Source: Bryobacterales bacterium
GTDB taxonomy: Bacteria > Acidobacteriota > Terriglobia > Bryobacterales > Bryobacteraceae
DNA length: 7,263 bases
Reading direction: 5' to 3'
Assembly: GCA_003132905.1 (NCBI GenBank)
Contig: PKZC01000309.1
Location: 1 to 7,263 of the forward strand
Positions 1 through 5,190 of the stretch are shown in pieces. Position 1 is the first letter of the stretch. Every line of letters starts with the position of its first letter. Below the pieces are notes generated by a model. That model had not been told where the DNA came from. It saw only the letters and a program-made list of their open reading frames with translations, and did not search any database. Made by a program: the position numbers and the translations under genes.

Positions 1-1
1 C

Positions 2-850
2 GGGGCGTGGCCAGATGCCTGTCACTCGATGCCTTCGCAACCCGCCGATGCACTCCCATATTCGAGCGATTTAACTGCAATTCACAGCTTTCATAGGATC
101 TGCGACGGCTTACGGACCATAGCACTGGTGGATGAGAAGGGCTTTATGGTGGAACTGGTTGATGTGCAGGAATGGGCGCAACCCTTTAGCGCACTGGAGC
201 TTCCGGTTCCCAGCGCGCGACGCTATCGAACTCACAGCCAAGCCACCTTGTGCGGCGGCCACATATGCCTTGTCCTGACACCGAATGGTGAGATTAAGAT
301 CTTCGGCGAGGGCGTTCAATTATTCAATTTCTTCGACGGGCGCTGGCATCTTACGGACTCGGTCGCAAAATATGAAGCGTGGGAGGCTGCAATCGGGCGC
401 AAGGATTTGGCCGCGCGGCTTTTTTCTGCCGGTCTCAACCTCGCTGAACACCGCCGCGGAGGGATGTTTGTGGTGCTCGAAGACGCTCGGCACGCTCGCC
501 AGATTGTGAGCGCATTGGATCTTCTGGAAACCGACCAGCGGGAGAGAGCAAGCGCCAAGAATCGGCTCCATTACTTGTTGCAAAAAACACGCGCTACCGA
601 CCTTTCATCTGCTGTGCTTGAAAGCATCGCGCAGATCGATGGGAGCGTCGTGCTCGATCTCGATTCGAGATTGCTCGCGTTCGGAGCGATTCTTCGACAC
701 CGCCAGCAGGTGGTTGAGGATGAAGAGATAGGTGAAGGAGGACGTACCGCGGCAGCCATCGGCGCCTCGCAATTTGGCAATGTGTTGATGGTGAGCGAGG
801 GTGGCCAGCTCTCGTTCTATCAGAAGGGGCATTGCATCTGGACGTTGTGA
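2..850 (+). CDS. Diadenylate cyclase-like (DAC/DisA_N fold) domain protein, 5' partial
   Basis: The C-terminal ~150 residues resemble the DAC domain that makes c-di-AMP from ATP. Numbering from the ATG at 29: helix and strand LAEHRRGGMFVVLED (138-152), like the 'GALIVIE' strand; DGS (204-206) followed by VVLDLDSRLLAFGAIL, in place of the canonical DGA motif; GGRTAAAIGAS (237-247), in place of GTRHRAAxGIS; then VSEGGQLSFYQKG, like the VSEExGxIS strand. The first ~115 residues form an extra domain, perhaps one of the sensor-like domains found before DAC domains (inference). The frame has no stop from base 2 to the ATG at 29, and no convincing ribosome site precedes that ATG, so the gene probably starts outside the window. 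The RHR motif reads RTA, so cyclase activity is doubtful; a nucleotide-binding or divergent role is possible. Fold assignment fairly sure, function not. Confidence 0.65.
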   Translation, partial: GAWPDACHSMPSQPADALPYSSDLTAIHSFHRICDGLRTIALVDEKGFMVELVDVQEWAQPFSALELPVPSARRYRTHSQATLCGGHICLVLTPNGEIKIFGEGVQLFNFFDGRWHLTDSVAKYEAWEAAIGRKDLAARLFSAGLNLAEHRRGGMFVVLEDARHARQIVSALDLLETDQRERASAKNRLHYLLQKTRATDLSSAVLESIAQIDGSVVLDLDSRLLAFGAILRHRQQVVEDEEIGEGGRTAAAIGASQFGNVLMVSEGGQLSFYQKGHCIWTL

Positions 851-1234
851 GACACCGACCGTTGAACACCGTAAATCACGCCATGACTGGGAGTCGCCGA
901 GATCTGTCGATATACGATCCCCCACAGCCGAACTGCCTTCTGTCAGGCGAGCCGCCAGCGCACCCTACTCACCATTTACGCGACTTCTTTAAGCAAGAGC
1001 CAGGAATCCATCAGTTCGTGATTTACTTCGCCATGGGTCCTCTTGATACGCTCGCGCTGAATCGTCCCATGCAGCCCAGGAATTGAGACTCGGGAAACGC
1101 TCTTGGTTTGACAAGGCGTGATTGAGTCGCAAATTCGGACGGTCGAGAAGCTCAGTGCGCTCGTGAATTGAAGATGGAATTGGGACAGTAATGGGACAAC
1201 CGGGATTTGAGAGGTTGCGTAAGTCCTTTAGAAT
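851..1234. other. Gene-free stretch between DAC-like gene and att repeat
   Basis: I see no credible gene here. An 84-codon frame at 832-1086 overlaps the end of the upstream gene, has no ribosome site and its translation resembles no family. No hairpin with a T-tract was found after the DAC-like gene. The only notable signal is the TGGGACA doublet near the right end, listed separately. Confidence 0.6.
1181..1198 (+). repeat. TGGGACA direct doublet, possible arm sites of a neighbouring element
   Basis: TGGGACA occurs at 1181-1187 and 1192-1198, an 11-bp spacing, about 37 bp before the att repeat at 1235. The layout copies that of the TGGAATG doublet at 3485-3502, about 47 bp before the att repeat at 3550. 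By analogy these could be recombinase arm sites at the right end of a second element lying to the left. This is inference from spacing and position only. Confidence 0.35.
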
Positions 1235-1285
1235 GTGGTGGCCAGGGACGGAATCGAACCGCCGACGCCAGCCTTTTCAGGGCTG
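1235..1285 (-). repeat. Distal att site: 51-bp copy of tRNA-Phe 3' end
   Basis: The bases are identical to 3550-3600: reading minus strand, anticodon stem-loop with GAA, variable loop, T arm, acceptor 3' strand, discriminator A and CCA plus one base. Identity stops abruptly at 1234/3549 and 1286/3601. It is not a working tRNA because the 5' half is missing or diverged. Beyond 1285 a weaker resemblance to the tRNA 5' half continues to about 1310 (for example AGCTATCTGG against AGCTACCTGG), as expected if the element's attP was tRNA-like beyond the crossover. Confidence 0.85.
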
Positions 1286-1357
1286 GGTTCACCCATAGCT
1301 ATCTGGTTGATTCGGCTCTGTTTCGTTCTCATCTTTGCCCTTAAAATGGCCATTATT

Positions 1358-1388
1358 TTGGAATGGTTTTGGAATGAGAATTGGAATG
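1358..1388 (+). repeat. Three direct TTGGAATG repeats, putative integrase arm sites (left end)
   Basis: TTGGAATG is found at 1358-1365, 1369-1376 and 1381-1388, spaced 11 and 12 bp, about one helical turn. The cluster lies between the distal att repeat and the integrase remnant, where arm-type binding sites of tyrosine recombinases usually lie. The same core recurs near the other end of the island (3484-3502). Confidence 0.5.
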
Positions 1389-1389
1389 A

Positions 1390-1686
1390 CTAATGTACCA
1401 ATCCATCCACCACCCTCCGTTGTGATTCAGGAATGAACTGCTGGTAAATGTCCACGGTCGTTGAAGCTCTGGAGTGCCGCATGAGCTTCTGAGCGTCCTT
1501 CACGTCCGCCTTGTCTTCCTTTAGCCATGTCGTATAGGAAGTCCGAAGACAAGCATAAGCGGGGCGTCCGACAACTGACATGAACATCTTGATCGAGAAT
1601 TTTAGAACAACTGCTGGAGCGGATGACAACTGAATTTCGTGTTTTCGGTTTGGAGCGGTGGGGCGATGGCACACTTGTTGGGCCAA
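1390..1686 (-). pseudogene. Tyrosine integrase, C-terminal remnant
   Basis: The last ~59 codons (1390-1569) read like the end of a phage-type site-specific integrase: LRTSYTTWLKED, then DVKDAQKLMRHSRASTTVDIYQQF. This corresponds to the R-H-[ST]..T.L helix, the second conserved histidine (LMRHS) and the nucleophilic tyrosine (DIYQQ) of the catalytic domain. The first conserved histidine of the HxxR motif is replaced (ACLRT). A full-length integrase has roughly 300-400 residues, so the core-binding domain and most of the catalytic domain are gone. The frame stays open to an ATG at 1686, but the residues coded by 1570-1686 do not look like integrase. The gene ends between the TTGGAATG repeats and the cargo, a usual place for int. 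Likely inactive. Confidence 0.7.
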
Positions 1687-1718
1687 GCGAAAGCTCTATC
1701 AATTTAAGAAGGTGCCAA

Positions 1719-1829
1719 ATGTTCCCGAAGAAGCCGCCCTGCACCCGCTGCGGGGGAAACCGCAATGTGAGGGAACGGTCATACTACACAGACTCTTCGA
1801 TGATTGAAGCAGGGGCCATCAACGAGTAA
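1719..1829 (+). CDS. Possible 36-residue CxxC mini-protein
   Basis: I do not recognise this protein. It would begin MFPKKPPCTRCGGNRNVRER and is short, basic and carries one CxxC pair (CTRC), like half a zinc ribbon. The ATG at 1719 has a reasonable ribosome site, AGAAGG with 6 bases of spacing; the same frame is open back to an ATG at 1623, but that start has no properly spaced ribosome site and overlaps the integrase remnant. It is the only island gene candidate on the plus strand and converges on the peptidase gene, 23 bases away. A degenerate copy of its NRNVRERS-coding stretch lies at 2381-2403, so it may instead be a fragment of a longer lost gene. Confidence 0.28.
   Translation: MFPKKPPCTRCGGNRNVRERSYYTDSSMIEAGAINE
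1738..1780 (+). repeat. Imperfect repeat flanking the M23 gene, copy 1
   Basis: The core at 1758-1780 matches 2381-2403 at 20 of 23 bases, and weaker similarity reaches back to CCTGCA at 1738 (2367 in copy 2) with small gaps. In the matching frame both encode NRN(V/A)RERS. The two copies bracket the peptidase gene. Confidence 0.45.
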
Positions 1830-1852
1830 GAGGCAGTTCGGTCAGAAGCTCG

Positions 1853-2272
1853 TCAAAAACACATCATGTACGTATCCATCGGCGATTTGAGTGCACCTTG
1901 GTAGCGGACCTCCATATGGACGTGATTCGGAATCCCAGGATACTTGACGCCTAGATAGTCGGCAAATCCAACAATATCCCCGGCTTTGCAAGGACCGCAG
2001 CGCAGCCCATTCACGTAGAACAGCTTTACTTCGTAGCCCTTGTAGTCACCACTACCTCTAATGAGTAATCCCGAGAACGGGCGATAAGGAAAAGCTTCCC
2101 GGATGATTTCCCCGTCAACCGGACTCATCACTGGCACTCCCGCCTTTGCGAGGATGTCTAGGCCTTGATGATGTCTTTTGCCGTGGTCCCGATCAGCCCC
2201 AAACTGGCCTGAGCCGTACCGGTTGTCGAATCCCCTGCTTTTCATTCCCGAGACGATACTCTTGAAAGTCAT
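1853..2272 (-). CDS. LECT2-like M23 family metallopeptidase, no obvious signal peptide
   Basis: This 139-residue protein carries the zinc-site motifs of M23 (LytM/lysostaphin-type) peptidoglycan endopeptidases: HHQGLDI (H35, D39) and NHVHMEV (H117, H119). The intervening sequence, SPVDGEII, then YKGYEVKLFYV, KAGDIVGFADYL and KYPGIPNHVH, follows the layout of animal LECT2, a small stand-alone M23 domain, unusually closely. The family cuts or binds cell-wall peptides, but this protein starts MTFKSIVSGMKSRG with no hydrophobic leader and no phage-type cell-wall-binding domain. The ATG at 2272 has GGAGG four bases upstream, a clear start; the frame stays open for 13 more codons but has no ATG, GTG or TTG. 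It could be a lysis enzyme, an exported toxin using an unseen carrier, or a ligand-binding relative. Fold sure, role unknown. Confidence 0.8.
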   Translation of the reverse strand: MTFKSIVSGMKSRGFDNRYGSGQFGADRDHGKRHHQGLDILAKAGVPVMSPVDGEIIREAFPYRPFSGLLIRGSGDYKGYEVKLFYVNGLRCGPCKAGDIVGFADYLGVKYPGIPNHVHMEVRYQGALKSPMDTYMMCF

Positions 2273-2356
2273 CTGGCCTCCACTATTCAGAGCCGCTGAA
2301 CTTGATGCAGTCTAGCAGAGGGCAAGCCGGAACTCCAGCGTCAGTGCACTCGGAGC

Positions 2357-2374
2357 GTTGCAGTCCCCTGCAAC
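2357..2374. other. Short perfect hairpin upstream of the M23 gene
   Basis: GTTGCAG (2357-2363) and CTGCAAC (2368-2374) form a 7-bp stem with a four-base loop in the 137-bp gap between the module and the peptidase gene. No T-tract follows on either strand, so it is not a standard terminator; it might be an operator or nothing. Confidence 0.3.
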
Positions 2375-2403
2375 CAACGGAACCGTAATGCAAGGGAACG
2401 GTC
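2367..2403 (+). repeat. Imperfect repeat flanking the M23 gene, copy 2
   Basis: The core 2381-2403 matches 1758-1780 with three substitutions, in the same orientation. Copy 2 lies 108 bp upstream of the peptidase start and has no full reading frame of its own. Confidence 0.45.
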
Positions 2404-2409
2404 GGGCGG

Positions 2410-2766
2410 TCATTCGAGTTCGCCTAGCAAGGAATCCAGAGCAGCTTCTACACCAAGTGCCTCTCGACGAGCCGTGTCGTAAAGCCCTTTCATGATTTTG
2501 TACGCTTCTATAGCCGGGAATGCTTGCTTGATGTCCACGTCCGATGCGCTTTCTAGAACCACTCCAGATTCATCTACAATCGAGACAATAATGTCTTCGT
2601 TCTCGGGATCATCTCGGTCTCGAGTACTCGCCAGCTTCACAATATAATTGGGAAAAGCTGTCTGAAAGACATTTGACCGACCTGTTTTTTCCCACTGAAT
2701 CTTCCCTGCTTGCGTCTTGGCATCAAGCCTTTGAATAATCTTCAGAATCTTTTCTACAGTTGTCAT
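2410..2766 (-). CDS. Small soluble protein of the two-gene island module
   Basis: I cannot name this 118-residue protein. It appears soluble and acidic at the C-terminus. Visible blocks are an N-terminal helix (VEKILKIIQRLDAKTQAGKI), an IQWEKT segment, strands around FPNYIVKLAS and DIIVSIVDESGVVLES, and a C-terminal helix ending ALGVEAALDSLLGELE. The helix-strand-strand-helix order suggests one compact alpha/beta domain. I chose the ATG at 2766 because it comes one base after the stop of the upstream gene (TAG at 2770-2768), typical of translational coupling; a TTG at 2778 would add four residues and overlap that gene. No catalytic motif, helix-turn-helix or nuclease signature is evident. The coupling to a membrane-anchored partner suggests the two work together, but nothing in the sequence shows the job. 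Confidence 0.75.
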   Translation of the reverse strand: MTTVEKILKIIQRLDAKTQAGKIQWEKTGRSNVFQTAFPNYIVKLASTRDRDDPENEDIIVSIVDESGVVLESASDVDIKQAFPAIEAYKIMKGLYDTARREALGVEAALDSLLGELE

Positions 2767-2767
2767 T

Positions 2768-3292
2768 CTATGATCCAATCGCTTGTTGTACAGCTATCAA
2801 CACGATAGTAAGCTTGTCACTTTGTTCCGTGGCTATTTTGTTTAAAGAGGCCACATCCTTGGGTGCTTCCTTCGCAGCGAGAGCTACTTCTACAATTTCT
2901 TCAATTGCCCTAAATTGCTCGATGCACCCCTGAATCGACGCCTTCTGGACCTTTGACAGAGACGGAGTACTCCCTTTTAAGAGCGCTGGTCTTCGCCGAA
3001 TCGAGGAGTATCGGATCGGCATCGCATCCCATGCTCCGAATCGGTGCAGTAGCTTGATTTCTTCAATATCGCTCATTAGAGTAGCAAGATCCACCGCAAC
3101 ACTCTGTAGAGAAAGCCTCTGTCGCACATCCGCAACGGCGGACGCAACTTGTTTGGCGGCGCTTTTCGATCTTGCCAAACCAATCAACGTGGCAGCGAAG
3201 CCGATGATCGAAATCAAGACACCGGCAACGCTTGCGAAATCACCCCAGTTGCCGTCGTGTATCGCTTTTGCAATCGTCTGCAGACTCGGCAC
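2768..3292 (-). CDS. N-terminally membrane-anchored helical protein of the island module
   Basis: This is an unrecognised 174-residue protein. Residues ~19-40 (FASVAGVLISIIGFAATLIGLAR) form one strong membrane segment, followed by the basic stop RSKSAAK, so the bulk probably faces the cytoplasm. The remainder is mainly helical: SAAKQVASAVADVRQRLSLQ looks like a short coiled coil, followed by a helix through DIEEIKLLHRFGAW, an RYSSIRRRPALL segment, and C-terminal helices. The start is GTG at 3292; an in-frame TAA lies four codons before it and there is no other start, though the ribosome site is weak. It is the first gene of the pair and is followed by the soluble partner after one base. Single-anchor proteins beside small cytosolic partners recur in anti-phage and stress modules, but a functional link is inference. 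Being a real gene is likely; its role is unknown. Confidence 0.75.
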   Translation of the reverse strand: MPSLQTIAKAIHDGNWGDFASVAGVLISIIGFAATLIGLARSKSAAKQVASAVADVRQRLSLQSVAVDLATLMSDIEEIKLLHRFGAWDAMPIRYSSIRRRPALLKGSTPSLSKVQKASIQGCIEQFRAIEEIVEVALAAKEAPKDVASLNKIATEQSDKLTIVLIAVQQAIGS

Positions 3293-3382
3293 GATTCCAC
3301 AATATTAGCCCGGTTTGATCTCGGTGCGCCGTTCAGACCTTCAATCAGCAGTCGGGACTACAAGCTTGCTCTTTGAGCCGGT

Positions 3383-3418
3383 AAAAAAGAAAAGCGGGGT
3401 CTTCAACTGATCCCGCTT
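3383..3418 (-). terminator. Intrinsic terminator downstream of tRNA-Phe
   Basis: On the minus strand AAGCGGGATC and GACCCCGCTT form a 10-bp stem with one G-T wobble and a seven-base loop, followed by TTTTCTTTTTT. It ends transcription coming from fumarase/tRNA-Phe about 130 bases beyond the CCA end. It lies inside the island, so the cargo needs its own promoter between about 3380 and 3293. Confidence 0.8.
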
Positions 3419-3483
3419 GAACTCGGCAATTCTCCAGACCGCACCTTCACCCCCACGGAGGCAAATCCGACGAGCCAAAGATT

Positions 3484-3502
3484 TTGGAATGAAATGGAAT
3501 GA
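3484..3502 (+). repeat. TGGAATGA doublet, putative arm sites (right end)
   Basis: TGGAATGAAA occurs twice, with GG at 3486 and 3496, a 10-bp spacing, about 47 bp from the att copy at 3550. It has the same core and orientation as the triplet at 1358-1388, so both ends of the island carry matching direct repeats. Confidence 0.48.
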
Positions 3503-3550
3503 AACTGCGGTCTGGGATGTGTGCGGCTGGACACATAGGTATTGAAAACG

Positions 3551-3626
3551 TGGTGGCCAGGGACGGAATCGAACCGCCGACGCCAGCCTTTTCAGGGCTG
3601 CGCTCTACCAGCTGAGCTACCTGGCC
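3551..3626 (-). tRNA. tRNA-Phe(GAA), CCA encoded
   Basis: On the minus strand a complete cloverleaf is present: acceptor GGCCAGG/CCTGGCC, D arm GCTC...GAGC, anticodon stem CAGCC/GGCTG with loop CTGAAAA (anticodon GAA), T arm GGCGG-TTCGATT-CCGTC with one G-U pair, discriminator A and encoded CCA (3553-3551). It starts 28 bases after the fumarase stop on the same strand, so it may be processed from a fumarase read-through transcript or use a promoter inside the end of that gene. Its 3' half is the integration site of the island; the 3' bases now present were probably supplied by the element. Confidence 0.96.
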
Positions 3627-3654
3627 CGAGACAAAACCAATTCTAGCAGACGGA

Positions 3655-5172
3655 TCAGGCTTGCTGCAGTTCGGCGAGCTTTGCGCCTGTCTCGCGCTCT
3701 ACGTTCGCGTGCAAGCTGTTACCGTGCGCGTCCATAGTGACGATCGCCGCGAAATTCTTCACGCGCAGATGCCACATCGCTTCGGGAATTCCGAAATCGA
3801 TCAGATGCACACCCAACACCTTTTCCACCGCGCGTGCGTAAAATTGCGCCGCGCCGCCGATGGCGTTCAGATACACCGCACCCGACTTCTGAAGCTCGGC
3901 CAGCGTCTTCTTCCCCATGCCACCTTTGCCGATTACCGCCCTTACTCCATATTTCTCGATAATGGTGGCCTGATATGGCTCCTCACGGCTGCTCGTGGTC
4001 GGGCCCGCGGCCTTCACCACCCAGCTATCGCCTTGTTTCAACATCACTGGACCGCAGTGATAAAGAATCGAGCCGCGCATGTCTACCGGCGGCGTGTTCT
4101 TCATCAAATGAGCATGCACCGCATCGCGTCCGGTGAAAACTTCGCCCGAGATGAGCACTAAATCGCCCACGCGCAAGCTTCGTACTTGCTCGTCCGACAA
4201 CGGCGCGGTCAGCACTACTTCGCGGCCGGTTAAAGGGAACCCTTCGGAACGCTCCATGCGCTGAACAGCGCGCTCGGGATCGCGATACAGCCAACTCGTA
4301 ATCGCTCCGCTGGATGCATCCAGCCTCACGCCCAGACGGCGGAATGCCCAACAATCGTACGCCACCGAGACGAAAAAACTGGCGGGCAGACGATTCGCCG
4401 CGCAGATCTTGCAGCCGATCAGCGAGACCTTGCCGCCAAAGCCCATCGCGCCCACGCCGATGCGATTCGCCTCGTCCATGATTTCCGCCTCGAGCTTCGC
4501 CAGCTCTGGAATCGCGTTCACATCGTCCAGCGTGCGAAAGAGCTGTCCCTTGGCCAAGTCATATCCATGCGCGCGATCGCTACCGATGCACACACCTACC
4601 GCGCCGGGAGCGCATCCCTGCCCCTGCGCCTGCCAAACCGCATGCAGGATACACTTGCGCACGCCTTCCAAGTTCCGGTCCGCGCGCCCCATGTGCTCCA
4701 GCTCAGACGGCAGCGAGTACTGGATATTCTTGTTCTCGCAACCGCCGCCCTTCAAGATCAGCTTTACTTCAATCGCATCTTGCTCCCACTGCTCGAAGTG
4801 GATCACCGGCGTCTCTTCGCCCAGGTTGTCGCCGCTGTTTTTCCCCGTGAGCGAATCCACCGAGTTCGGCCGCAATTTACCGCGCCGTGTTGCCTCCGCT
4901 ACCGCCTCGCGAATCGCACGCTTCACCACGAGCTGGTTCACGCCCACTGGCGTGTGCACCACGAACGTCGGCATACCGGTGTCCTGGCAGATTGGCCCGG
5001 CATCTTCCTGGGCCATGTCGATGTTAGTCGCAATAATTCCGAGCGCTTGCGAGGCCTGCGTGCCGGGCACTTCCTCTTCCAGAGCCACACCCATCGCGGC
5101 GCGCACATCCGGCGGCAGGTTGGTGGAAGTCTCGGTGATCAGCTCGATCAGACTGTCTTTCAGAAACGTCAT
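3655..5172 (-). CDS. Fumarate hydratase, class I (4Fe-4S, fused alpha/beta)
   Basis: This cytosolic enzyme reversibly hydrates fumarate to L-malate in the TCA cycle. The 505 residues contain both parts of the iron-sulfur hydro-lyase family: an alpha domain (~1-290) and a beta domain (~310-505), which are separate subunits in TtdA/TtdB-type enzymes. Likely cluster cysteines are C62 (CQDTG), C187 (GCAPGAVGV) and C274 (DCWAFRR); the 87-residue gap between the last two fits the TtdA-type pattern. Other signatures are GGCENKN (145), SGEVFTGRDAVHAH (342-355), GPTTSSRE (390-397), GKGGMGKKT and the MDAHGNSLH end. The ATG at 5172 lies 18 bases after the esterase stop, with no clear ribosome site, suggesting coupled expression. 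A related tartrate dehydratase cannot be fully excluded, but the fused single chain favours fumarase. Confidence 0.92.
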   Translation of the reverse strand: MTFLKDSLIELITETSTNLPPDVRAAMGVALEEEVPGTQASQALGIIATNIDMAQEDAGPICQDTGMPTFVVHTPVGVNQLVVKRAIREAVAEATRRGKLRPNSVDSLTGKNSGDNLGEETPVIHFEQWEQDAIEVKLILKGGGCENKNIQYSLPSELEHMGRADRNLEGVRKCILHAVWQAQGQGCAPGAVGVCIGSDRAHGYDLAKGQLFRTLDDVNAIPELAKLEAEIMDEANRIGVGAMGFGGKVSLIGCKICAANRLPASFFVSVAYDCWAFRRLGVRLDASSGAITSWLYRDPERAVQRMERSEGFPLTGREVVLTAPLSDEQVRSLRVGDLVLISGEVFTGRDAVHAHLMKNTPPVDMRGSILYHCGPVMLKQGDSWVVKAAGPTTSSREEPYQATIIEKYGVRAVIGKGGMGKKTLAELQKSGAVYLNAIGGAAQFYARAVEKVLGVHLIDFGIPEAMWHLRVKNFAAIVTMDAHGNSLHANVERETGAKLAELQQA

Positions 5173-5190
5173 TAGTTCTAGGGTAGCGTG

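Larger units (their letters stand above)
1235..3600. mobile_element. tRNA-Phe-integrated mini genomic island (~2.3 kb)
   Basis: The island is bounded by a 51-bp perfect direct repeat of the 3' part of tRNA-Phe (1235-1285 and 3550-3600), the classic footprint of a tyrosine recombinase inserting into a tRNA gene. Insertion left the tRNA intact because the element-side copy restored its 3' end. Cargo, all on the minus strand: membrane protein plus small soluble protein (2410-3292), LECT2-like M23 peptidase (1853-2272) and an integrase C-terminal remnant (1390-1569). TGGAATG repeats lie near both ends. The island is visibly less GC-rich than the fumarase/esterase block. No full-length integrase remains, so it is a decayed element or one mobilised in trans. 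Confidence 0.82.

Noticed and set aside
832..1086. 84-codon plus-strand frame after the DAC-like gene
   Set aside because: It overlaps the real gene's end, has no ribosome site, and its composition resembles no protein family.
1239..1312. A second functional tRNA-Phe gene
   Set aside because: Only the 3' part is intact; the 5' acceptor strand and D arm are diverged, so it cannot fold into a proper cloverleaf.
1345..1354. Palindrome AATGGCCATT as an operator
   Set aside because: It is an isolated 10-bp palindrome without a second copy or promoter; may be chance.
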